From positions 1-9,258 of the forward strand of contig JAUYHR010000119.1 in the NCBI GenBank assembly GCA_030689875.1: a stretch of 9,258 nucleotides of DNA, read 5' to 3'. The notes under the pieces are model-generated. The model was not told the origin of the DNA, did no database searches, and was given only the letters and a program-made list of their open reading frames with translations. The stretch's first letter is position 1. Every line of letters begins with the position of its first letter. The DNA comes from Nanobdellota archaeon (GTDB lineage: Archaea; Nanobdellota; Nanobdellia; Pacearchaeales; GW2011-AR1). A program made the position numbers and the translations under genes. Shown piece after piece: positions 1 to 5,781 of the stretch.

Positions 1-195
1 GAATGGCACTGCCATTTTTCAGGGATTGTTTATGGAGAAAAAGGCGAAAAACATCATAGAACAACTGAAAAAAAAGAATGGGAAGAATTGTTAAAAAATC
101 TGCCAAAAGATAAAGAAATAAGTATTGTCTGTGAATCTCCAACACTTATTGAAGATTCTGTTGAAGGAATGAAGATTTACGAAAAACTTAAATAA
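1..195 (+). CDS. nfo: Endonuclease IV-like AP endonuclease, C-terminal fragment
   Basis: Frame 1 is open from the window edge to TAA at 193-195, giving the last 64 residues of a protein whose start lies outside. The fragment opens with HCHFSGI (residues 3-9), then YGEKGEKHH (11-19), and ends with the strand ICESP-like IVCESP (42-47) and a short helix. This arrangement matches the C-terminal part of archaeal endonuclease IV / AP-endonuclease-2 TIM-barrel proteins (COG0648), which cut DNA 5' of abasic sites with a metal cluster bound by His, Asp and Glu. By analogy with E. coli Nfo, Glu45 in CESP would be the last metal ligand (Glu261) and the histidines of the HCHF/KHH segment would include others; this mapping is from memory. 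A xylose-isomerase-like sugar isomerase of the same fold is the main alternative. It ends 23 bp before the aldehyde dehydrogenase ORF and is probably a separate transcript. Confidence 0.7.
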   Translation, partial: EWHCHFSGIVYGEKGEKHHRTTEKKEWEELLKNLPKDKEISIVCESPTLIEDSVEGMKIYEKLK

Positions 196-209
196 GACTA
201 AATATACTT

Positions 210-217
210 TTTATAAA
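210..217 (+). promoter_or_regulatory. Putative TATA box of the aldehyde dehydrogenase operon
   Basis: TTTATAAA, identical to the boxes upstream of three other genes in this window. Its centre is only 5 bp upstream of ATG 219 but 29.5 bp upstream of the in-frame ATG at 243. Taking the 25-26 bp spacing seen elsewhere here, transcription would begin near 239, after ATG 219. The box therefore either argues for the 243 start or is fortuitous in AT-rich DNA. Confidence 0.5.
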
Positions 218-218
218 G

Positions 219-1688
219 ATGGTGACGGAATATTTTAATTTTATGAATGGAAAAGAAATAAAATCAAGTTCTAATCAAACCCTGGATGTTGTTAATCCAT
301 ATACTCAGAAAGTAATTGCAAAAGTTCAAAGAAGCAATAAAAAAGATGTTGATGAGGCAGTAAATTCCGCAAGAAAAGCATTTGAAATCTGGAGCATCGC
401 AACGCCTGCTGAAAGGGCGTCTAAATTACACAAGTTAGCTGAACTATTAGAACAGAATTTAGAAAAATTTGCAAAATTAGAATCTCAAAATCAGGGCAAA
501 TCAATAAAAATGGCGAGAGAAGGAGATTTGCCTTTTTCAATAGATAATTTAAAATTTTATGCCGGCGCCTGCAGAATCTTGGAAGGAAAATCCGCCGCAG
601 AATATTCGTCGGACGGAACTTCTATTTTAAGACGCGAGCCAATAGGTGTGGTAGCATCAATTACCCCCTGGAATTATCCTCTAATGATGGCTTGCTGGAA
701 ATTAGCTGCAGTTGCTGCGGGAAATACAATAATTTTAAAACCTTCTTCAGCGACGCCGTTGACAACATTGGAGTTGGCAAAATTAACAAAAAAAGCAGGT
801 TTTCCAGACGGAGTAATAAATGTAATAACCGGAACGGGAGAAGAAATTGGAAATGATCTGGTCAGACATCCTGGAATAGACGTGATTGCTTTAACCGGAA
901 ATACTGAAACAGGAAAACAAGTAATGCAATTAGCGTCGCAAAACATAAAAAAAGTGCATTTAGAGCTTGGCGGGAAAGCACCGTTTATAGTATTTGATGA
1001 TGCAGATATTGACGTCGCTGTAAATGGAGCTGTTGCAGGAAGCCTGATAAATTCAGGACAGGACTGCACTGCAGCGACGCGAATTTATCTGCAAAATAAT
1101 ATTTATAATAAATTTGTCAAGAAATTAACTGAAGAAATTAAAAAAATAAAATTGGGAGACCCTTTAAATGAAAATACAGATTTAGGGCCGTTAAATTCAA
1201 AACAACAATTTGAAAAAGTGTCAAGATTTTTAGAACAGGCAAAAAAGCAGGGAAAAATAATTTATTCCGGAAAAAATCCCGGAGGATGGTTTATTCCAGT
1301 TAGTTTAATTGAAGGCATTGAACATAAATCAAATTTATGCCAGCAGGAAATTTTTGGGCCAATAATTTTATTATTTAAATTCAGCGACGAAGAAGAAGTC
1401 CTAAAATTAGCAAACGATATTAAGTATGGACTTGCTTCAAGTGTTTGGACTAAAGATATACAAAGAGCGTTAAGAGTTTCAAATAAATTAAAATTCGGAG
1501 AGGTGTGGATAAATGAACATGGTTTATTAGTTTCTGAAATGCCCCATGGCGGGAGAAAACAAACTGGCTATGGAAAAGATTTGTCTTTATATGCTTTGGA
1601 AGAATATACGACGCTGAAACACGTTTACATTGATCTAAAAGGCGAAAAAAGAAAATCTTGGCACTACACTGTTTATGGAAAAAAATGA
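219..1688 (+). CDS. Aldehyde dehydrogenase, aminobutyraldehyde dehydrogenase-like
   Basis: Full-length NAD(P)+-dependent aldehyde dehydrogenase (489 residues) that oxidises an aldehyde to its acid. Visible landmarks are PWNYP with Asn152, LKPS with Lys174, the dinucleotide loop TGNTETG (226-232), LELGG with general base Glu249, GQDC with nucleophile Cys283, and EIFGP with Glu377. The match is especially close to the YdcW/PatD gamma-aminobutyraldehyde dehydrogenase group: GACRILEGKSAAEY, PWNYPLMMACWKLA, GQDCTAA, LVSEMPHGG and GYGKDLSLYALEEYT. An amino-aldehyde from polyamine or amino-acid metabolism is therefore the likeliest substrate; the substrate is inferred. The C-terminus carries about 18 residues beyond the usual end (KHV). 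ATG 219 gives eight extra residues; the in-frame ATG 243 (MNGKEI) fits the TATA box better and still keeps the conserved NG. It leads a block with two saccharopine-dehydrogenase-like genes, and its TGA overlaps a downstream ATG. Confidence 0.93.
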   Translation: MVTEYFNFMNGKEIKSSSNQTLDVVNPYTQKVIAKVQRSNKKDVDEAVNSARKAFEIWSIATPAERASKLHKLAELLEQNLEKFAKLESQNQGKSIKMAREGDLPFSIDNLKFYAGACRILEGKSAAEYSSDGTSILRREPIGVVASITPWNYPLMMACWKLAAVAAGNTIILKPSSATPLTTLELAKLTKKAGFPDGVINVITGTGEEIGNDLVRHPGIDVIALTGNTETGKQVMQLASQNIKKVHLELGGKAPFIVFDDADIDVAVNGAVAGSLINSGQDCTAATRIYLQNNIYNKFVKKLTEEIKKIKLGDPLNENTDLGPLNSKQQFEKVSRFLEQAKKQGKIIYSGKNPGGWFIPVSLIEGIEHKSNLCQQEIFGPIILLFKFSDEEEVLKLANDIKYGLASSVWTKDIQRALRVSNKLKFGEVWINEHGLLVSEMPHGGRKQTGYGKDLSLYALEEYTTLKHVYIDLKGEKRKSWHYTVYGKK

Positions 1689-1748
1689 AAGCAAAAACAA
1701 GAAATTTTTGTAATCATTTCAATAGGAAATTAAAATGAAAGCAAAAAC
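1682..1748 (+). repeat. 17-bp direct repeat, 50 bp apart, across a start codon
   Basis: AAAATGAAAGCAAAAAC occurs at 1682-1698 and again at 1732-1748, an exact offset of 50 bp. The second copy contains the start codon and first codons (MKAKT) of the saccharopine-dehydrogenase-like gene at 1735. The first copy contains the stop of the aldehyde dehydrogenase and an ATG opening a 17-codon ORF with the same first five residues. It looks like a local duplication of the gene start, or a remnant of an earlier start. Confidence 0.75.
1685..1738 (+). other. 17-codon linker ORF between ALDH and downstream gene
   Basis: ATG at 1685 overlaps the ALDH stop as ATGA, and the ORF ends in TGA at 1736-1738, overlapping the ATG at 1735 of the next gene, again as ATGA. 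It would encode a 17-residue basic peptide beginning MKAKT, the same five residues as the next protein. Its perfect fit between two cistrons could couple their translation by termination-reinitiation. It may equally be a by-product of the 50-bp-offset repeat. There is no evidence that the peptide itself has a function. Confidence 0.3.
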
Positions 1749-2865
1749 CATAGGGATTCTCGGATTAGGTTCAATGGGAAAAATTATTGCTAAAGATTTA
1801 GCTGAAACATTTAATGGAAAAGTTGTATATTTAGCAAGAGAGGTAAATTCTGTTAAAAATTTAGCGAAAAAATACGATGCTGAAATAAGATATGCTGATA
1901 TTTCAAAACCTAAAACTTTAGTTAAAGCATTTTACGAAATTGATGTTGTGATTCATGCTGTTCATCACGAATTTAATCTTGATGTTATGAAAGCGTGCTT
2001 GAAATCCAAAACAAATTATATTGACTTAGGAGGTTTGTATCATTATACAAAAAAACAATTAAAATTAAACCAACAATTTAAGAAAGCAAATTTAACTGCA
2101 ATTATAGGAATGGGAGCTTCTCCGGGAATAACTAATGTTTTGGCAAAATATGCGTCAAGATTATTGGATAAAATAGAAGATATAGAAATAAAAATTGGAA
2201 CAAAAGATTTTTCAACTTACAAGCAAATTTCTCCGCTGTCCGCTTCTTATTCAATGCAGACAATTCTTGAAGAGTTTTCATGGAAGCCGGCAGTTTTTGT
2301 TAATGGAAAAATAAAATTTGTTGAGCCAATTTCAGGAAGAGAAGAATATAAATTTCCTGAGCCGGTTGGAACGCAAAAACCCCAGTATACAATACATTCT
2401 GAAATAGCGACTCTGCCTTACACATTAAAAGCAAAAAATGTTTCTTTTAAAATTGCGTTTGACGACGATTTTGTGGATAAAATAAAAATGCTTAAGGAAA
2501 ATGGATTTATATCAGATGAAGAAATAGAAATAAGCGAAAATAAATTTAATACAAAAAATGTTTCTTTGGAAATTCTTAAAAGACTGCCAAAAACAATTCC
2601 TGAAAAAATAAACCAGTATGAAATAATAAGAGTGATAGTTTCAAATAAAAATAAAAAAATTATTATGGATGCAAAAATCTCCGGGGAAGTAATTGATAAA
2701 GACACGGGAGTTCCGCCGTCAATTATCGCTCAAATGATTGTTGATGGAAAAATAATAAATAAGGGCGTTTTCCCGCCGGAATCTATAATCCCGGAAGAAG
2801 ATTTTTTTAGAGAATTATCTAAAAGAAAAATTTTAATTTATAAAAATGATAAGAGGATAAATTAA
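1735..2865 (+). CDS. Saccharopine dehydrogenase-like oxidoreductase (first paralogue)
   Basis: 376-residue member of the saccharopine dehydrogenase / carboxynorspermidine synthase superfamily (COG1748, Lys9-like). These enzymes make or break secondary amines between an amino acid or diamine and a semialdehyde, using NAD(P)H. The N-terminus is a Rossmann fold with GLGSMG (10-15) and a basic end to strand 2 (AR, 34-35). Further landmarks are NYIDLGG (94-100), GASPGITN (127-134) and HSEIATLP (221-228). The C-terminus, VPPSIIAQMIVDGKI then PPE...FFRELSKRKI, is typical of the family. A short AGGA at 1724-1727 is a possible weak ribosome binding site for ATG 1735. The gene lies 46 bp after the ALDH and 13 bp before its paralogue, implying one transcript. 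The actual substrate cannot be told: saccharopine, carboxy(nor)spermidine or another imine product are all possible. Confidence 0.85.
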   Translation: MKAKTIGILGLGSMGKIIAKDLAETFNGKVVYLAREVNSVKNLAKKYDAEIRYADISKPKTLVKAFYEIDVVIHAVHHEFNLDVMKACLKSKTNYIDLGGLYHYTKKQLKLNQQFKKANLTAIIGMGASPGITNVLAKYASRLLDKIEDIEIKIGTKDFSTYKQISPLSASYSMQTILEEFSWKPAVFVNGKIKFVEPISGREEYKFPEPVGTQKPQYTIHSEIATLPYTLKAKNVSFKIAFDDDFVDKIKMLKENGFISDEEIEISENKFNTKNVSLEILKRLPKTIPEKINQYEIIRVIVSNKNKKIIMDAKISGEVIDKDTGVPPSIIAQMIVDGKIINKGVFPPESIIPEEDFFRELSKRKILIYKNDKRIN

Positions 2866-2878
2866 ATGAGAATAAAAA

Positions 2879-4027
2879 ATGAAATTTGATTTTGTTGTTT
2901 TAGGCGCGACGGGCGAAGAAGGAAATATTGCATCAAGAGATTTGCTTGAATCAGGATATTCTGTTTTACTGTGCGGAAGAAATAAATCAAGAGTAAAAAA
3001 TCTGCTTAAATATAAAAAAGCAAAATTTACTTATGTGGATTTGAATAATGTTAAAAAAACAGCGGGTATTTTAAAAAAATCTGGAGCAAAAATAGCTGTG
3101 AATTGCGCCGAATTAAGAATGAATATTAATGCGATGAAAGCGTGTTTAATATCCGGGCTTCACTATCTTGACCTTGGAGGATTGCAGGAAATGACAATAC
3201 AGCAATATAAATTTGACAAAGATTTTAAAAAAAGAAAATTAACCGCGCTCTTGGGCTGCGGCTCTACTCCAGGCATATCAAATGTTATGGCTTCTTATGC
3301 CGTTGACAAACTGGATTCTGTCGAACATATTGAAGTAGGATTTGCATGGGATTCAAATATTAAAAAATTTATTCTGCCTTATTCTATAGAAAGCATTGTC
3401 TATGAACTTACAACCGACCCGATTATTTTAGACAACGGAAAATTCAAAAAAACAAAAGCATGTTCTTTTGAAGGGGTTTTGAAATTTAAAGAGATTAAAA
3501 AACAAAATACTTATTGCATTGTTCATTCTGAAGTTTTTACATTTAAAAAATATTTTGGCAATAAAGGATTAAAATTTGTGCACTATAAAGCAGGATTTCC
3601 CGAGCATTCTTTCAAAGTTTTGGATATCCTCATTAAATTAGGGTTTGGTTCAAAAGAATTGATTAATATGCATGGGATTAATTTAAGACCAATAGACTTT
3701 ACCAGAGAAGTTTTAAAAAAAATTAACCGCCCAAAAGATTACAAAGAAACAGAAGACATCTGGATTAAAGTTTATGGAAAATCCGGCAGAAAACCTAAAA
3801 AAATAGAAATGGATTGTTTGGTTAAAACTTTGAAAGGATGGGAAAATTACGGAAGCAATCTCAATACGGGGATGTCGATTTCTATAATGGCGCAAATGTT
3901 GAATAAAAATTTAATAAAAAAAGCAGGAATCACAGCGCCGGAAGAATCTGTCCCGCCGATGCCTTTTTTTAAAGAGTTAAAGAAAAGAAAAATTTATGTT
4001 TATAAAGATAATAAAATAGTAAACTAA
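2879..4027 (+). CDS. Saccharopine dehydrogenase-like oxidoreductase (second paralogue)
   Basis: 382-residue tandem paralogue of the preceding protein. Shared landmarks are the Rossmann start GATGEEG (9-15), HYLDLGG (95-101), GSTPGISN (128-135), HSEVFT (216-221) and a C-terminus with SIMAQML, APEESVP and FFKELKKRKI that lines up with the first paralogue. The dinucleotide loop is the GxTGxxG variant and strand 2 ends CGRN, which usually means NADP(H). The middle domain is more divergent: where the first copy has the common HSEIATLP, this one has HSEVFTFKKYF, so the substrate pocket probably differs. The two copies may act as a heteromer or on successive steps. The 13-bp gap to the upstream gene supports co-transcription. 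No clear Shine-Dalgarno sequence precedes ATG 2879. Sure of the superfamily, not of the reaction. Confidence 0.82.
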   Translation: MKFDFVVLGATGEEGNIASRDLLESGYSVLLCGRNKSRVKNLLKYKKAKFTYVDLNNVKKTAGILKKSGAKIAVNCAELRMNINAMKACLISGLHYLDLGGLQEMTIQQYKFDKDFKKRKLTALLGCGSTPGISNVMASYAVDKLDSVEHIEVGFAWDSNIKKFILPYSIESIVYELTTDPIILDNGKFKKTKACSFEGVLKFKEIKKQNTYCIVHSEVFTFKKYFGNKGLKFVHYKAGFPEHSFKVLDILIKLGFGSKELINMHGINLRPIDFTREVLKKINRPKDYKETEDIWIKVYGKSGRKPKKIEMDCLVKTLKGWENYGSNLNTGMSISIMAQMLNKNLIKKAGITAPEESVPPMPFFKELKKRKIYVYKDNKIVN

Positions 4028-4028
4028 A

Positions 4029-4074
4029 TTTTTCATGCATTTTAATAGTAAATTAAAATGAAAGAATAATTTTT
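4029..4074 (+). terminator. Possible poly-T termination region
   Basis: Two T5 runs (4029-4033, directly after the TAA of the second saccharopine-dehydrogenase-like gene, and 4070-4074) lie in the 148-bp gap before dphB. Archaeal RNA polymerase terminates at U-runs without needing a hairpin, so these are plausible ends for the ALDH operon. In such AT-rich DNA runs of five T are common, so the call is weak. Confidence 0.3.
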
Positions 4075-4146
4075 GTATATAAAAAGATAAATTAAAAAGG
4101 AACAAAAAATAAGAAAATATTTTGTTAAGAAAGAAAAATTAAAAAG

Positions 4147-4154
4147 TATAAAAA
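4147..4154 (+). promoter_or_regulatory. TATA box of dphB
   Basis: TATAAAAA preceded by a purine-rich stretch (AAAAAG, a possible BRE). Its centre is 25.5 bp upstream of ATG 4176, so transcription should begin at or next to the start codon, giving a leaderless mRNA. A similar TATATAAAAA at 4076-4085 has no start codon at the matching distance. Confidence 0.7.
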
Positions 4155-4175
4155 GCCAATTATACAAAATATACC

Positions 4176-4904
4176 ATGTTATATTTAATCGGGCTTGGTC
4201 TCAATGCTTATGGAATTTCTAAAGAAGGATTGGATGTCGTCAAGAAATGCAAAAGAATTTATTTGGAAAATTACACTGTGGATTTTCCTTATTCTATTAA
4301 TGAGTTGAGCGATATAATCGGGAAAAAAATTATTTCTGCTGACAGGGAAAAAGTTGAATCTCTGGAAATGGTTGATGAAGCGGAAAAAATGGAAGTTGCT
4401 TTGCTTATCTATGGCTCTCCATTAACCGCTACAACCCACATTTCCCTGATTCAGGAAGCAAAAGCTCTTAAAATTAAATATAAAGTTATTTATAATGCTT
4501 CAATTATAGACGCTGTTGCTGAGACCGGACTGCAATTATATAAATTTGGAAAAATTGCATCAATGCCAAAATGGAATCCTAAAGAAAACTTTACGCCAGA
4601 TAGTTTTATGGAAATTGTGCAGCAAAATATATCTATTAACGCGCATAATTTAATATTATGCGATATTGGTTTGGATTTTCAGGATGCGATTTCTCAATTG
4701 AAAAAATCTTCTGAAAATTGCAAGATTGAATTAAAAGGGAAAAAAATTGTTGTTTGTCAGGCGCTTGGAACAAGGCGTTCAAAAATTTTTTATAAAAATT
4801 TTGAAGAATTAGGCGGATTAGAAGATATTCAAAAACCTTTTTCAATAATTATTCCGGGCAAATTGCATTTTTTGGAAAAGGAGATGCTGGAAAGTTATGA
4901 ATGA
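4176..4904 (+). CDS. dphB: Diphthine synthase (diphthamide methyltransferase)
   Basis: S-adenosylmethionine-dependent methyltransferase of the tetrapyrrole-methylase fold that methylates the modified histidine of elongation factor 2 on the way to diphthamide; a cytosolic protein of 242 residues, slightly short for archaeal DphB. Recognisable segments are the N-terminal MLYLIGLGL with GLG (6-8), IYLENYT (28-34), PLTATTH (82-88), IYNASIIDAVAETGLQLYKFG (105-125) and the PW-like PKWNP (131-135). The family usually has GDPL ahead of ATTH; here it is GSPL, with Ser81 replacing the aspartate. All other signatures are kept and the frame is intact, so the gene looks functional. The start is fixed by the conserved N-terminal strand and by a well-placed TATA box. 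It stands alone and ends 14 bp from the end of a convergent gene. Confidence 0.93.
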   Translation: MLYLIGLGLNAYGISKEGLDVVKKCKRIYLENYTVDFPYSINELSDIIGKKIISADREKVESLEMVDEAEKMEVALLIYGSPLTATTHISLIQEAKALKIKYKVIYNASIIDAVAETGLQLYKFGKIASMPKWNPKENFTPDSFMEIVQQNISINAHNLILCDIGLDFQDAISQLKKSSENCKIELKGKKIVVCQALGTRRSKIFYKNFEELGGLEDIQKPFSIIIPGKLHFLEKEMLESYE

Positions 4905-4918
4905 TTATCAAATCTTTA

Positions 4919-5443
4919 TTAACCAATATTCACTTGAATCTTTTTTGAATAAGGATTAATTCCAGGAACTTCTAAATCCGCGGATAAATACCATTTAATT
5001 GGATATTTTCTTGCGCTAAAATCAAAAGCTCCTAAAAATCCTAAAACTTTTGGTTCTTGGGAATTTAAAATGTTGTTTGGAATTTTAATTTGAAAATTAA
5101 TTTCTTGACCGCCAATTGTATATTCTTTTTGTTTATGCAAAGGCATTGCAAAATTAAAAACTTCTATTGTTTTGAACTCGTTTCTTGAATTCTGCCGATT
5201 TATATTCATTTTTCTTGATTTAATTTTTTGCTGCCCTATTAAACTAATTTTAAGCTCCTTTGAAACCAGCGGTTTTTTAATTATTAATTTTACTTTTCCA
5301 TTAATGGTTTCTCCTGGAGAATATTGATATTTATCAAGAATTATTTCTATCCTGCCTTTAGATTTTGCAATGATAAAATAACTGATTATTCCTAAAAGAA
5401 TTAATGAAAAGATTACAAGAATAATCCAGATAATTGTTTGCAT
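4919..5443 (-). CDS. Membrane-anchored arrestin-like domain protein
   Basis: 174 residues. An N-terminal hydrophobic segment (about residues 4-25) is followed by a basic patch (AKSKGR, 26-31) and then an all-beta domain. The segment IEIILDKYQYSPGE (32-45), then GKVKLIIKKPLVSKELKISLIG (49-70), has the pattern of the N-terminal arrestin / Spo0M-like fold: a strand, SPGE turn, a G-x-V strand, then a strand ending in LxG. The end (WYLSADLEVPGINPYSKKIQVNI) also fits, as these domains close with a strand containing L-x-VPG. The basic flank after the helix suggests the domain stays in the cytoplasm, on the inner membrane face; this is an inference. Archaeal homologues are poorly characterised, so no specific function is assigned. 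It is convergent with dphB and divergent from the glutaredoxin gene, with its own TATA box. Confidence 0.65.
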   Translation of the reverse strand: MQTIIWIILVIFSLILLGIISYFIIAKSKGRIEIILDKYQYSPGETINGKVKLIIKKPLVSKELKISLIGQQKIKSRKMNINRQNSRNEFKTIEVFNFAMPLHKQKEYTIGGQEINFQIKIPNNILNSQEPKVLGFLGAFDFSARKYPIKWYLSADLEVPGINPYSKKIQVNIG

Positions 5444-5449
5444 ATATCT

Positions 5450-5511
5450 TTTAATAAATTCTTATTTATAAATTTAGTTGATTATTTTAATAAATAGCAA
5501 CTTTAATAAAT
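5450..5511. repeat. Three copies of TTTAATAAAT in a divergent promoter region
   Basis: TTTAATAAAT occurs at 5450-5459, 5486-5495 and 5502-5511 in the 104-bp gap between the arrestin-like gene (minus strand) and the glutaredoxin gene (plus strand). The third copy sits where the glutaredoxin TATA box is expected. The first lies between the TATA box and start of the minus-strand gene. They could be repeated TATA-like elements or operator sites; AT-richness makes chance possible. Confidence 0.4.
5465..5472 (-). promoter_or_regulatory. TATA box of the arrestin-like gene
   Basis: TTTATAAA (self-complementary) centred 25.5 bp upstream of the minus-strand ATG whose first base is 5443. The spacing is the same as for dphB and the cupredoxin gene and predicts a leaderless transcript. 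Confidence 0.7.
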
Positions 5512-5542
5512 GTAAAAATTCTAATTATTTTATTAAAGAGGT
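5502..5542 (+). promoter_or_regulatory. Glutaredoxin operon promoter and Shine-Dalgarno site
   Basis: TTTAATAAA at 5502-5510 would place transcription start near 5531. GAGGT at 5538-5542 follows, 5 nt before ATG 5548, a good complement to the 16S rRNA tail. This gene thus appears to have a short leader with a real ribosome binding site, unlike the leaderless genes around it. Confidence 0.6.
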
Positions 5543-5547
5543 AAAAG

Positions 5548-5781
5548 ATGACGGTAAAAATTTATACTACATCAACATGCCCGTGGTGCATAAAGACTAA
5601 AGAATTTTTTAAAGAAAATAAAGTAAAATACAAAAATATTGATGTTGGTTTAAATAAAAAAGCAGCAAAAGAGATGATTGAAAAATCAGGACAGACCGGC
5701 GTTCCCGTTATTGAAATTAACAAGCAATTAATTGTTGGTTTTGATGAATCAAAATTAAAAAAAGCTTTGAAGTTAAAATGA
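5548..5781 (+). CDS. Glutaredoxin-like / NrdH-type redoxin
   Basis: 77-residue thioredoxin-fold protein, the usual size for glutaredoxin-like NrdH redoxins. It starts with a beta strand (VKIYTTST), then the redox centre CPWC (11-14). The conserved cis-proline loop TGVPV (50-54) and a final GFD (64-66) follow. It should act in the cytosol as a dithiol carrier for disulfide reduction, for example for ribonucleotide reductase or peroxidases. The thioredoxin reductase gene directly downstream overlaps it by the ATGA of its stop, so the pair is translated together and the reductase is the likely electron donor. That fits an archaeon without glutathione (general knowledge plus inference). The start is supported by the GAGGT ribosome binding site at 5538-5542. 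Confidence 0.92.
   Translation: MTVKIYTTSTCPWCIKTKEFFKENKVKYKNIDVGLNKKAAKEMIEKSGQTGVPVIEINKQLIVGFDESKLKKALKLK

Noticed and set aside
674..1069. Minus-strand open frame of 131 codons inside the aldehyde dehydrogenase
   Set aside because: It lies wholly opposite conserved ALDH motifs, has no promoter or known domain, and is a shadow of the real frame.
2418..2705. Minus-strand open frame with hydrophobic product
   Set aside because: Lies antisense to the first saccharopine-dehydrogenase-like gene; Lys- and Ile-rich sense codons read backwards as Phe, Leu and Ser, giving false hydrophobicity.
2866..2889. 7-codon ORF between the two saccharopine-dehydrogenase-like genes
   Set aside because: Too short, no ribosome binding site, and it runs into the next gene out of frame.
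4015..4057. Imperfect 14-bp direct repeat AATAGTAAAYTAAA after the second saccharopine-dehydrogenase-like gene
   Set aside because: One mismatch, very AT-rich, no link to a gene boundary beyond one copy covering the stop; chance is likely.
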